A DNA stretch of 7,811 nucleotides. Source: an uncultured Collinsella sp. (GTDB lineage: Bacteria > Actinomycetota > Coriobacteriia > Coriobacteriales > Coriobacteriaceae). Within the stretch, counting starts at the first letter, position 1; the number at the start of each line of letters is the position of its first letter. Shown here piece by piece: positions 1-7,256 of this stretch. A program made the position numbers and the translations under genes. The notes beneath the pieces are model-generated. The model was given only the letters and a program-made list of their open reading frames with translations. It was not told the DNA's origin and searched no databases. The DNA lies in NCBI GenBank assembly GCA_900541785.1, contig UQKY01000065.1, positions 1 through 7,811 of the forward strand, written 5' to 3'.

Positions 1-23
1 CCGAGCCGTGCGCTTGAACTGAG

Positions 24-56
24 AAGGGGGAGGCCGCGCGGCCTCCCCCTTTTTTT
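24..56 (+). terminator. Intrinsic terminator of an upstream gene
   Basis: A perfect 10-bp GC-rich stem (26-35 GGGGGAGGCC with 40-49 GGCCTCCCCC) closes on a 4-nt loop (GCGC) and is followed by a run of seven T (50-56). Two further A-T pairs extend the stem base. This is a textbook Rho-independent terminator for plus-strand transcription arriving from a gene left of the window. It insulates the operon starting at 162 from upstream transcription. Confidence 0.93.
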
Positions 57-102
57 GCGTTAAGCCAGATCTAACAAACTCGCTGTGTTTTATGACCCTC
101 GT

Positions 103-132
103 TTGTCGCATCTTCCGTTAACGGGCTACAAT
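103..132 (+). promoter_or_regulatory. Probable sigma-70-type promoter of the acpS operon
   Basis: A TTGTCG hexamer (103-108) and a TACAAT hexamer (127-132) are separated by 18 bp, close to the -35 and -10 consensus. Transcription would start near 139-140, leaving a short leader of about 22 nt before the acpS start codon. It lies directly downstream of the terminator at 24-56 and upstream of the first gene of a tightly packed operon, where a promoter is expected. The spacer contains the palindrome CCGTTAACGG (115-124), a possible operator. The assignment rests on sequence match only. Confidence 0.6.
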
Positions 133-151
133 AACTTAGTCTGTGCAATAT

Positions 152-157
152 GGAGGT
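152..157 (+). promoter_or_regulatory. Shine-Dalgarno site that fixes the acpS start
   Basis: GGAGGT lies 4 nt upstream of the ATG at 162. An in-frame ATG at 150 lies just 5' of this site and would make the Shine-Dalgarno sequence itself coding, with no ribosome-binding site of its own. The start at 162 is therefore preferred; it also places the family's first beta strand (GIGVDIVEI) at the very N-terminus, as usual for AcpS. Confidence 0.85.
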
Positions 158-161
158 GAAC

Positions 162-701
162 ATGGCTGAAGCTGGTATCGGCGTTGATATCGTCGAGATT
201 TCCCGCATGAAATCAATCCTTGAAAAGACGCCGTCGTTTGCTCGGCGTGTGTTTTCCGAAGAAGAGTGCGCATATTGCGACGCTTCATCGCGTCCTGCGG
301 CGCACTATGCGAGCCGTTTTGCTTCTCGTGAAGCGGTTCTCAAGGCTCTTGGTACGGGTTTTAGTCAGGGTGTCGGCCGCAAAGACGTCTCGGTAACGCG
401 TGATAACCTCGGAAAGCCTAAAGCGGTGCTTTCGGGTCGAGCGCTTGAGATTGCTCAAGAGTTGGGTGTCGTTGAAGTTGCGCTTTCCATTACCTTGACG
501 GGTGATTTGGCCGTAGCCAATGCCATTGCGATCACCGAGGATGCTCGACCTAAGCCTAAGGAAGAAAAGGTGAGCACCAAGGAACGCGTTGCACAAACTT
601 ATAAAGAGGCTCGCTCGGTTTTAGATGAGCTTGAGCAACTGCAAAATTCAGCTTTGACGGAGCACCAGGGCGATGCTTCGCAAGATACGCTAGGAGCATA
701 G
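162..701 (+). CDS. acpS: Holo-[acyl-carrier-protein] synthase (AcpS) with C-terminal extension
   Basis: AcpS transfers 4'-phosphopantetheine from CoA to the conserved serine of apo-ACP, making the active carrier for fatty acid synthesis in the cytoplasm. The N-terminal strand GIGVDIVEI (residues 5-13) carries the Mg-binding Asp9, and RFASREAVLKALGTG (52-66) carries the second acidic ligand Glu57. In most homologues that position reads KEA; here it is REA. The strand ALSITLTGDLAVANAIA (107-123) matches the family's C-terminal strand. The catalytic domain ends near residue 127, the full length of a typical AcpS (about 120-125 residues). A further 50 or so residues follow: a charged Lys/Glu linker, then a probable coiled coil (about 140-162) and a polar tail. 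The stop codon abuts the next gene's ATG with no gap. Identification is secure; the role of the extension is unknown. Confidence 0.95.
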   Translation: MAEAGIGVDIVEISRMKSILEKTPSFARRVFSEEECAYCDASSRPAAHYASRFASREAVLKALGTGFSQGVGRKDVSVTRDNLGKPKAVLSGRALEIAQELGVVEVALSITLTGDLAVANAIAITEDARPKPKEEKVSTKERVAQTYKEARSVLDELEQLQNSALTEHQGDASQDTLGA

Positions 702-2318
702 ATGAAACCGGTTTTGAGTACCGAGGAAGTCGTTCGCCTCGAGGATATTATCGAACGCGAGGGAACTTCGAAGGCCGAGCTTATGGAACTGGCGGGTGAG
801 TTTGCTGCTCGTGAAATTCTAAAACTCAATCCCGATCGCGTCCTTGTTCTGGTCGGTTTTGGCAACAACGGTGGCGACGGTTGGGTCGCGGCTGATATTT
901 TGAGTCATAAGGGCGTTGACGTGGATATCGTGTCTCCGGTTGAGCCGGATGAGATTCCTGCCGCTCTGGCTCGCCATGTTGCCCGCCGTACCGCCGGTCG
1001 TGACGTGCATGTGTGTGTCGGTCCCTCGCGAGATGAGCTTGAGGTTTTGATCGATAAGGCCGACGTTGTTGTTGACGCTATCTTTGGTACCGGTTTCCAC
1101 GGTGACCTGCGTGCACCGTTCTCCATCTGGATTCCGACAGTTAACGACTGCGCCGACCATGTGGTTTCCATTGATGTTCCTTCGGGTCTGAATGCCGAAA
1201 CCGGTGTTGTCGACGATGACTGCATCCGTGCCGAGCGTACGGTCACGATGATCACGCCCAAGATCGGACTCTACAGCGCTGATGGTCCAGAGTACGCCGG
1301 TGATTTGGTGTGCGGTGGCCTTTATGATCGCCTTGATGAGGTCATCGATGATGTCGACCATGCCGCCGAGATTGTCGAGCCCGGTGACCTGGTGGATTTC
1401 TTTGCTCCGCTGCCCACGAATATCGATAAGTATTCTCGCGGTTCTGTCCTTATTGTTGCCGGCTCGGCGCAGTATCCTGGCGCTGCCATTATGGCCGCCA
1501 AGTCTGCTGCCCGCGCGGGTGCCGGCTATGTGGCTGTCGCGACGCCCGATGCGTGTGCCAATCTTATTCGTATGGCACTTCCCTCGATTCCGGTTTTTGC
1601 TATTCCGTCCGATTCCCGCGGCTCTTTTGGTGCCGCTGCTCGTATGACCGTGTGCGAGATTGCAAAGAAGTACAGCTGCGTACTGTGCGGTCCCGGCATG
1701 ACGACGTCTGCCGGCGCCATGCAGGTGGTTTCGGGCTTGTTGGAGCTTGATGTGCCGCTGATCCTTGATGCCGATGCGCTCAACTGCCTTTCTAAGATTG
1801 CTATCGACGGTATCGATAGCAACCCTGAGATGTACCGCCGTGAGCAGCCACTCGTCATGACGCCGCACTATCGCGAGCTTTCGCGCTTGGTTGCCGGTGA
1901 CGAGGTTAACGATCTGGGGACTGCAATTGCGGCCGCGCAGAAGGTTGTCTGGGCTGCTGGCTCCGACAATCTCGTGGTTATTGCCAAGGGGCCGACGACG
2001 GCTATCTGTGGCGTTGAGCGCGTGCTTTTGCCGCTCTCGGGTCCGGCGTCGTTGGCGACTGCCGGTTCGGGCGATGTTCTTGCGGGCATTTTGGCTGGCA
2101 CACTGGCTACCATGCGTGATGAGATGGATCGCTGGGAGCTGCTGTATTCGTATGCCGTTGCGCTTCACAGTTACGCGGGTTTTGCCGCGGCGACGGAGTA
2201 CGGTGAGAAGAGTGTTATTGCGACCGATCTGATCGACTTGATCGGTCCTGCCATGGAATTGGCGGCAAAGGATGCACTCGATGATCTGGGAATCATGGAC
2301 GAAGGGTCGGATGACTAA
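702..2318 (+). CDS. nnr: Bifunctional NAD(P)H-hydrate epimerase / ADP-dependent NAD(P)H-hydrate dehydratase
   Basis: This enzyme repairs NADHX and NADPHX, the inactive hydrated forms of NADH and NADPH. The N-terminal YjeF_N domain (about 1-225) epimerises the R to the S hydrate. The C-terminal ribokinase-like domain (about 240-525) dehydrates the S form at the expense of ADP or ATP. Epimerase marks are VGFGNNGGDG (51-60), DAIFGTGFHG (125-134, Asp125) and SIDVPSGLNAETG (156-168). Dehydratase marks are KYSRGSVLIVAGS (243-255), GPGM (330-333), LDADALN (355-361), MTPHYREL (386-393) and ATAGSGDVLAG (452-462), where Asp458 is the expected catalytic base. At 538 residues it is slightly longer than usual for the fused form (about 500), including an acidic tail. 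The Shine-Dalgarno AGGAG (692-696) lies inside the acpS 3' end, 5 nt before the ATG, so translation is probably coupled to acpS. acpS and nnr adjacency is common in bacteria. Confidence 0.95.
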   Translation: MKPVLSTEEVVRLEDIIEREGTSKAELMELAGEFAAREILKLNPDRVLVLVGFGNNGGDGWVAADILSHKGVDVDIVSPVEPDEIPAALARHVARRTAGRDVHVCVGPSRDELEVLIDKADVVVDAIFGTGFHGDLRAPFSIWIPTVNDCADHVVSIDVPSGLNAETGVVDDDCIRAERTVTMITPKIGLYSADGPEYAGDLVCGGLYDRLDEVIDDVDHAAEIVEPGDLVDFFAPLPTNIDKYSRGSVLIVAGSAQYPGAAIMAAKSAARAGAGYVAVATPDACANLIRMALPSIPVFAIPSDSRGSFGAAARMTVCEIAKKYSCVLCGPGMTTSAGAMQVVSGLLELDVPLILDADALNCLSKIAIDGIDSNPEMYRREQPLVMTPHYRELSRLVAGDEVNDLGTAIAAAQKVVWAAGSDNLVVIAKGPTTAICGVERVLLPLSGPASLATAGSGDVLAGILAGTLATMRDEMDRWELLYSYAVALHSYAGFAAATEYGEKSVIATDLIDLIGPAMELAAKDALDDLGIMDEGSDD

Positions 2319-2320
2319 TC

Positions 2321-3466
2321 ATGAATAAAGCCGATTTGACGCGCTGGTCCTGGGTTGAGATTGACCGAGGGGCGCTTCGCCGCAACACGAGGGCTTACAA
2401 GAACCTGCTCGATCCACGTCAGCGACTGTGCTGCGTGGTCAAGGCCGATGCCTATGGACATGGTGCCGTCGAGTGCGCCAAAATCATGTATTCGGCCGGT
2501 GCCGACATGTTTGCCGTGGCGACGGTTAGTGAAGGCGTTGAGCTTCGACAGGGCGGGATCACAAAACCCATCCTGATCCTAAGCGAGCCGCCTATCGAGG
2601 CTATTCCCACACTGCTTGAGTTTGACATTATGCCTTCGGTCTATACGTCCGATTTCGCCCTTGCCTATGGCGAGTGCGCTGTCGCGGCAGGCAAGGTTGG
2701 CAAGTACCATCTAGCCATCGAGACGGGCATGAACCGCATCGGTGTTCACTACACGCAGGTGCTCGACTTTGTTCGTGGTATTAGCTTCCATCGCGGTATC
2801 CAGTGTGATGGCGTCTTTACGCACTTTGCAACGGCCGATGAGCCTGGCGGTTGGGACTACAAGCTGCAGTGCCAGCGCTTTACCGAGGCCGTTCAGGCCA
2901 TTAAGGACGCTGGTTTTGAGTGCGGCATCGTGCATTGCGCCAACACGCCGTCCTCGATGCTCGATTCTTCGATGCATTTTGATATGATTCGCGCCGGCAT
3001 CGGTCTATATGGCCTGCAGCCGTGCGAGCTGAGCAGCCGCGTGATGCAGCTGGATCCCGTCATGAGCGTTCACGCGCGCGTGACGCGTGTGGCACATCCT
3101 GCAATGGGCGAAGGCGTGGGCTACGGATTTACCTATCGCGTGCCGCGCACACGCGTTCAGATTTGCACGCTGCCGATTGGATATGCCGACGGTCTTTCGC
3201 GTACGCTCTCCAATCGCATGGACGTGCTGTATCGCGGTGAACGTGTGCGTCAGGTGGGTAACATCTGCATGGACCAGTTTATGGTCGCCATCCAGTCCAA
3301 TCCGGCGCATGAAATTCCCGAGGCCGAGTATGGTGACGAGATGATCATTGTCGGCCGCGATGGTGATGCCGAGATCACCATGGATGAGATGGCGCGCCTG
3401 CGTGGCACGATTAACTACGAGGTTGCTTGCGGCTTTGGCATGCGTCTCGACAAGGTCTACGTGTAG
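2321..3466 (+). CDS. alr: Alanine racemase, PLP-dependent
   Basis: Interconverts L- and D-alanine in the cytoplasm, supplying D-Ala for the peptidoglycan stem peptide. The protein has the full family length (381 residues). VVKADAYGHG (39-48) holds the PLP-binding Lys41. ETGMNRIG (134-141) and CDGVFTHFATAD (162-173) belong to the PLP barrel. HCANTPSSM (205-213) and MIRAGIGLYG (222-231) line the cofactor phosphate site. EGVGYGFTYR (264-273) carries the expected second catalytic base Tyr268, and LPIGYADGLSR (284-294) and VGNICMDQ (312-319) belong to the C-terminal beta domain. INYEV (364-368) matches the conserved end of the family. The ATG is 2 nt after the nnr stop. The only Shine-Dalgarno-like stretch, GAAGGG (2301-2306), is far upstream (14 nt), so translation probably depends on coupling to nnr. 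No truncation or unusual residue was seen. Confidence 0.97.
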   Translation: MNKADLTRWSWVEIDRGALRRNTRAYKNLLDPRQRLCCVVKADAYGHGAVECAKIMYSAGADMFAVATVSEGVELRQGGITKPILILSEPPIEAIPTLLEFDIMPSVYTSDFALAYGECAVAAGKVGKYHLAIETGMNRIGVHYTQVLDFVRGISFHRGIQCDGVFTHFATADEPGGWDYKLQCQRFTEAVQAIKDAGFECGIVHCANTPSSMLDSSMHFDMIRAGIGLYGLQPCELSSRVMQLDPVMSVHARVTRVAHPAMGEGVGYGFTYRVPRTRVQICTLPIGYADGLSRTLSNRMDVLYRGERVRQVGNICMDQFMVAIQSNPAHEIPEAEYGDEMIIVGRDGDAEITMDEMARLRGTINYEVACGFGMRLDKVYV

Positions 3467-3474
3467 GAGCCACT

Positions 3475-4098
3475 ATGGGTGTCATGCACATCCCCGGACA
3501 TAGTCACCAGGCGCCGCGCGAGGTTGCTCTCGAGGAGATTGAGGCTGTTTTAGGCGACTGTCGTCTCTGCCAGCTCTATCAGTCGCGCCATAACATCGTG
3601 TTTGGCGTGGGAAACCCCCACGCCCGCGTAATGTTTATCGGCGAGGCGCCGGGGCGTAACGAGGATCTGCAAGGCGAACCATTTGTGGGGGCGGCGGGCG
3701 AGGATCTCAACGGCATCCTGTCGCTGGCTGGCCTCAAGCGCGAAGACGTCTACATTGCCAACGTGCTTAAGTGTCGCCCACCGGGAAATCGCAATCCTCG
3801 GCCCGAGGAGGTGCTGGCCTGTTCACCGTTTTTGCGTGAGCAGATTCGAAGCATTTGGCCCGATATCATCGTGACGCTCGGTAACCCCGCGACGCACTTT
3901 GTGCTTAAGACCGAGATCGGCATCACCAGGCTGCGCGGCAGGTTCCATCAGATGGGGCATTTTGTGGTGATGCCCACGTTCCATCCGGCGGCGGCGCTGC
4001 GTAATCCGGCGTGGCAGGAGCTGCTGGAGGAAGACTTTAAGATGCTGGGCGACTATCTGGAGCGGCATCCCGCGCCAGAGGGTGCCTCGGAACAATAA
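3475..4098 (+). CDS. Family 4 uracil-DNA glycosylase with 4Fe-4S cluster
   Basis: Removes uracil from DNA after cytosine deamination or dUTP misincorporation, starting base-excision repair. All family 4 marks are visible: four cluster cysteines at C29 and C32 (CRLC), C100 (LKCRPPGNRNP) and C116 (CSPFL); the active-site motif GEAPGRNED (56-64) followed by GEPFVGAAG; and the second motif HPAAALRNP (170-178), whose His170 is expected in the active site. The 207-residue length is typical. The ATG at 3475 is chosen because AGGAG (3465-3469) sits 5 nt upstream. The reading frame is open back to a TTG at 3427, but those 16 codons overlap alr, have no ribosome-binding site and lie outside the conserved domain. 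The gene starts 8 nt after alr and ends 9 nt before tsaE, so it is part of the operon although its function is unrelated to its neighbours. Confidence 0.95.
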   Translation: MGVMHIPGHSHQAPREVALEEIEAVLGDCRLCQLYQSRHNIVFGVGNPHARVMFIGEAPGRNEDLQGEPFVGAAGEDLNGILSLAGLKREDVYIANVLKCRPPGNRNPRPEEVLACSPFLREQIRSIWPDIIVTLGNPATHFVLKTEIGITRLRGRFHQMGHFVVMPTFHPAAALRNPAWQELLEEDFKMLGDYLERHPAPEGASEQ

Positions 4099-4107
4099 GG
4101 AGCATAT

Positions 4108-4614
4108 ATGTCCCTGGAGCGCCTGGGGGTAGGTATTTATAAAACGGCTTGTTCTGCCGATACGGAGCATTTTGGCGAGCTGGTTGCGCCGTGCCTGGAA
4201 GATGGTGATGTGCTGATCTTGACCGGCGGCCTCGGAGTGGGCAAAACCCACTTCACCAAGGGCGTTTCGCGTGGTCTGGGCGACGGCCATATGGTCACGA
4301 GCCCCACATTCGCGCTCATGGCTGTTCATGACCAGGGGCGTATTCCGCTGTTTCACTTTGACCTGTACCGTCTAGAGCATGCTTACGAGCTCGAGGATAC
4401 GGGCATTTTCGATGTACTGGGCTATGAGGGTGCCTGTCTGCTGGAGTGGGGCGAACAGTTCCAGGACGAACTTACAGACGAGTATCTTTCGGTAACGCTT
4501 AAGCGTGATGAGAACGATAGCGACGTGCGAACGGTAACGCTCGAGGCGCACGGCGAGCGCGCAGCGGAGCTTTCCGATTTGATTGATAAGGCTGTACAAG
4601 ATGAGCTTGCATAA
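4108..4614 (+). CDS. tsaE: TsaE, ATPase of the t6A37 tRNA modification complex
   Basis: TsaE is the small P-loop ATPase that works with TsaB and TsaD in adding threonylcarbamoyl to A37 of ANN-decoding tRNAs; its ATP hydrolysis resets the complex. The Walker A motif is GGLGVGKT (40-47). SPTF (65-68), HFDLYRL (83-89) and LLEWGEQ (111-117) are the other conserved family blocks, with the EWGE region in the usual position near the end of the core. Length 168 is typical (about 150-160) with a short helical tail. The Shine-Dalgarno AAGGAG (4097-4102) overlaps the stop of the glycosylase gene and is 5 nt from the ATG. The 3' end overlaps the start of the TsaB-RimI-TsaD gene by 14 nt, consistent with coupled synthesis of partner proteins. 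Confidence 0.95.
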   Translation: MSLERLGVGIYKTACSADTEHFGELVAPCLEDGDVLILTGGLGVGKTHFTKGVSRGLGDGHMVTSPTFALMAVHDQGRIPLFHFDLYRLEHAYELEDTGIFDVLGYEGACLLEWGEQFQDELTDEYLSVTLKRDENDSDVRTVTLEAHGERAAELSDLIDKAVQDELA

Positions 4615-6985
4615 CGATTACGCGCTGGTGGTGGCGCTCGATACTTCGACCGATATGCTTGCCTGCGCGGCAAGCTGGATTGATGGGCAGACGGGCGAGG
4701 CGAAGCTGGTGAGTGGCGACCATATGTGCCGTCGCCATGCCAATGTGGAGCTCGTGAATACCGTCGACAGCGTGCTTGCTCAGGCTGGCATGGACCGTGC
4801 TGACGTGGGCAGTTACGTCGTCGGTCGCGGTCCGGGTTCGTTTACCGGCGTGCGTATCGGCATTTCCACCGCCAAGGGCCTGGCGCGCGGTGCCAACGTG
4901 CCGCTGTTGGGTGTGTCGACGCTCGATGCCTGCGCATGGACCGCGTGGAAGGCTGGCGTGCGTGGCAAGCTCGGCATTCTGGCCGATGCCATGCGCGGCG
5001 AGGTGTATCCGGCTTTGTATGTGCTGGGCGACGAGGGCCCCGAGCGTCAGTTTGAGCGCGAGCACGTGGTCAAGGCTGCCGTGGCGCTTGATGAGTGGCG
5101 CCAAGCCGCGGACTGGGACCAGGTTCAGCTGACTGGCGACGGTCTCGTGCGCTATGGCAAGATGCTGGGCGAGGATGAGGCCGCTCGCTGCGTAGAGCGC
5201 GGCTTGTGGTGGCCTTCGGGCGAGGGCCTCCTCCTTGCGCATGCCGCGGGTGACGGCGATCCGGCCCGCGTCCTACCGATCTATACGCGCCTTTCTGATG
5301 CCGAGGAAAACGAGCGTAAACGCCTCGGTCTTGCCGAGAGCGCGCAGAGCGAAATTACGGGCGTCGCCGATGAGCTCGCCGGTCGCCATCTGCAATTCCG
5401 CCCCATGGGTGCGGCGGACGCCGAGGGTGCGAGTGCGCTGGAGGCTGCCTGCTTTGAAGGCGCTGGGCACGAGGCGTGGACGCCGGGCATGTTCCTGTCC
5501 GAGCTGGGCGAGGATGTTGCGGCGCCGCGCAGCTGGTGGGTGGCGCACGACGACGGTCAGCTGCTGGGGCTTGCCGGTGGTATGGTCGTGGACGGTGATG
5601 TGCAGATTCTGGATGTTGCCGTCGACCCGAAGCATCGCCGCGAGGGTATTGCCCGCAAGCTGCTGTCGCATGTGAGCTACGATGCCCAGATGCTCGGCTG
5701 CACGACCGCCTCGCTCGAGGTCGAGGATGGCAACGAGGGCGCTATTGCGCTCTATGCTTCTCTGGGCTTTACCGAGGCGGGTTGCCGTCGCGGTTACTAT
5801 GGTGTTGGCAATGATGCCATCGTCATGACGGCGCCGCTGCCCTTGGTGCTCCCGGTTGACAACGCTTCGCCCGAGCCGACGGCGGCCGAGCAGCGTGTAT
5901 GGCCGCTACCTGCACCCGAGCGCACCGTTGAGGAGCGCGCCGAAATTGAGCGCCGTCGCCTGGTGCTTGCCATCGAGAGTTCGTGCGATGAGACAGCTGT
6001 GGCGATTATCGATGCGAACGGTAATATGCTGGCCAATCAGGTTTCGACGCAGATCGATTTTCATGCCCGTTTTGGCGGCGTAGTGCCCGAGATCGCTTCG
6101 CGCAAGCACGTTGAGGTTATCGTGAGCGTCGTGGACGCGGCGCTCGAGGATGCTGCGGCATCGCTTGGTCTTGAGGGCGGAGCCATCGCGCCGAGCGAAC
6201 TCGCCGCTGTTGGCGTGACACAGGGTCCGGGCCTGGTGGGCGCTCTGGTGGTGGGCGTCGCCTTCGCCAAGGGCTTTGCCTACGCTGCCGGCAAGCCGCT
6301 CGTGTGCGTCAATCACCTTGAGGGCCATCTGTTTGCCAACCTGCTGGCGCAGCCCGATCTCAAGCCGCCGTTTATCTTCACGCTCGTCTCGGGCGGTCAT
6401 ACCATGCTTGTTCACGTCAAGGCGTGGGGCGACTACGAGGTGCTCGGCGAGACGCTCGACGATGCCGTGGGTGAGGCCTTCGACAAGGTGGCTAAGGCGC
6501 TGGGCCTGGGCTATCCCGGCGGCCCCATCATCTCCAAGCTCGCCGAGACGGGCAACCCCAAGGCGATTGATTTCCCCCGTGCGCTTAACAGCAGGGGGGA
6601 CTATCGCTTCTCGCTTTCGGGTCTCAAGACGGCGGTGACGCTCTACATCGAGCAGGAGACCAAGGCCGGGCGCACGATTCATCTGCCCGACCTGGCGGCT
6701 TCGTTTGAGGCCGCGGTCTTTGACGTTCAGTACAAGAAGGCCAAGAACGCGCTGCATGCCACCGGATGCAAGGAATACTGCATCGGCGGCGGCGTCTCGG
6801 CCAACCCGCATCTGCGCGAGATGATGATCAAGAAGCTCGGGCGCCAGGGCATCCGCGTGACGGTGCCGCCTCTCTCGGCATGCACCGACAACGCCGCCAT
6901 GATCGCGGAGGTCGCCCGCCGTAAATTCGACCGAGGAGAAATCTCGCCGTTCGACGTCGACGCCGATCCGAACATGACGTTGTAG
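4601..6985 (+). CDS. tsaD: TsaB-RimI-TsaD fusion: t6A37 tRNA threonylcarbamoyltransferase with N-terminal acetyltransferase
   Basis: Three enzymes that are usually separate are joined in one 794-residue protein. Residues about 8-235 are TsaB, the partner subunit (ALDTST 12-17; GRGPGSFTGVRIGIST 75-90). Residues about 264-412 are a RimI-type GNAT acetyltransferase, with the acetyl-CoA loop VDPKHRREGIARKLL (341-355) and the family ending EVEDGNEGAIALYASLGF (373-390). A Pro/Glu-rich linker (about 413-450) leads to TsaD (about 452-794), the catalytic subunit. TsaD marks are AIESSCDETAVAI (457-469), GGVVPEIASRKH (492-503), the metal ligands His572 and His576 (NHLEGH), SGGHT (597-601), the DDAVGEAFDK block, GGGVSAN (729-735) and CTDNAAM (761-767) with Asp763. 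All key residues are present, so each part looks active. ATG 4601 overlaps the tsaE end; an upstream in-frame TTG at 4583 is less likely. TsaB and TsaD make t6A on tRNA with TsaE; RimI homologues acetylate ribosomal protein S18. Confidence 0.95.
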   Translation: MSLHNDYALVVALDTSTDMLACAASWIDGQTGEAKLVSGDHMCRRHANVELVNTVDSVLAQAGMDRADVGSYVVGRGPGSFTGVRIGISTAKGLARGANVPLLGVSTLDACAWTAWKAGVRGKLGILADAMRGEVYPALYVLGDEGPERQFEREHVVKAAVALDEWRQAADWDQVQLTGDGLVRYGKMLGEDEAARCVERGLWWPSGEGLLLAHAAGDGDPARVLPIYTRLSDAEENERKRLGLAESAQSEITGVADELAGRHLQFRPMGAADAEGASALEAACFEGAGHEAWTPGMFLSELGEDVAAPRSWWVAHDDGQLLGLAGGMVVDGDVQILDVAVDPKHRREGIARKLLSHVSYDAQMLGCTTASLEVEDGNEGAIALYASLGFTEAGCRRGYYGVGNDAIVMTAPLPLVLPVDNASPEPTAAEQRVWPLPAPERTVEERAEIERRRLVLAIESSCDETAVAIIDANGNMLANQVSTQIDFHARFGGVVPEIASRKHVEVIVSVVDAALEDAAASLGLEGGAIAPSELAAVGVTQGPGLVGALVVGVAFAKGFAYAAGKPLVCVNHLEGHLFANLLAQPDLKPPFIFTLVSGGHTMLVHVKAWGDYEVLGETLDDAVGEAFDKVAKALGLGYPGGPIISKLAETGNPKAIDFPRALNSRGDYRFSLSGLKTAVTLYIEQETKAGRTIHLPDLAASFEAAVFDVQYKKAKNALHATGCKEYCIGGGVSANPHLREMMIKKLGRQGIRVTVPPLSACTDNAAMIAEVARRKFDRGEISPFDVDADPNMTL

Positions 6986-6997
6986 TCGTACGGGTGC

Positions 6998-7154
6998 GGT
7001 CCCCGGCGCTGCCCGGGCGCCAACGGCCGCATATGAACTTTCCTGCTCTACAGTCCTGCTCACGACGGAGGCCACATTAAGTGGCCTCCTGTTCGTGCGG
7101 AACTCGCGATAAAGTTCATATGCGGCCGCTGGCGCCCGGGCAGCGCCGGGGACC
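6998..7154. repeat. Palindromic repeat element, copy 1 (MITE-like, 44-bp inverted arms)
   Basis: The left arm (6998-7041) and right arm (7111-7154) are 44 bp each and complementary except at one position (A in the left arm where the right arm predicts G, at 7023). Each arm has a GC-rich outer 31 bp and an inner GCATATGAACTTT. Between the arms lies a hairpin with a perfect 9-bp stem, GGAGGCCAC (7067-7075) with GTGGCCTCC (7081-7089), and loop ATTAA, extended by CACGA (7061-7065) with TCGTG (7093-7097). TCCTGCTC occurs twice (7041-7048, 7054-7061). The element begins 12 nt after the tsaD stop. No T-run follows the hairpin, so it is not a classical terminator, though a transcript would fold into a very stable structure. 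No clear target-site duplication is seen and no protein is encoded. Called MITE-like from shape and from the second copy at 7710; mobility is inferred. Confidence 0.85.
7067..7089. other. Hairpin at the centre of palindromic element copy 1
   Basis: A perfect 9-bp stem with a 5-nt loop. It matches in position and loop the hairpin at 7777-7799 in copy 2 but has a different stem sequence at three of nine pairs, each compensated on the opposite arm. It might slow or stop transcription from the tsaD side or from the antitoxin side, but no U-tract follows on either strand. Confidence 0.8.
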
Positions 7155-7256
7155 TTTCTGTATCGATATAGCTTCTGAGTTGGATTGGCGTCGACAACGT
7201 CCGGCAAGGCTAACAAGCCAGCGTCGAATTTCCGGCGTGCTTTAGCTGAAAGAAAC
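7155..7256. other. Short stretch without a supported gene
   Basis: About 100 nt between the palindromic element and the end of the toxin remnant. No hairpin with T-run, no promoter and no convincing coding region was found. On the minus strand the frame is open but forms only part of a long antisense frame through tsaD. This may be the decayed 3' flank of the toxin-antitoxin locus. Confidence 0.5.

Noticed and set aside
74..106. Inverted repeat ACAAAC / GTTTGT before the acpS promoter
   Set aside because: Only 6 bp per arm with a 21-nt gap; expected by chance at this length.
819..2168. Minus-strand open frame of 449 codons antisense to nnr
   Set aside because: The plus strand encodes all the motifs of the NAD(P)H-hydrate repair enzyme; the antisense protein is Arg/His/Asn-rich with no recognisable domain.
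3427..3474. TTG start for the uracil-DNA glycosylase inside alr
   Set aside because: No Shine-Dalgarno site, 40-nt overlap with alr and no conserved residues there. The ATG at 3475 is preceded by AGGAG at 5 nt.
7061..7097. Hairpin after tsaD as the operon's intrinsic terminator
   Set aside because: There is no T-run on either side in either direction, and the same hairpin recurs in a repeat copy far from the operon. It may still affect transcription, but it does not meet the criteria for a Rho-independent terminator.
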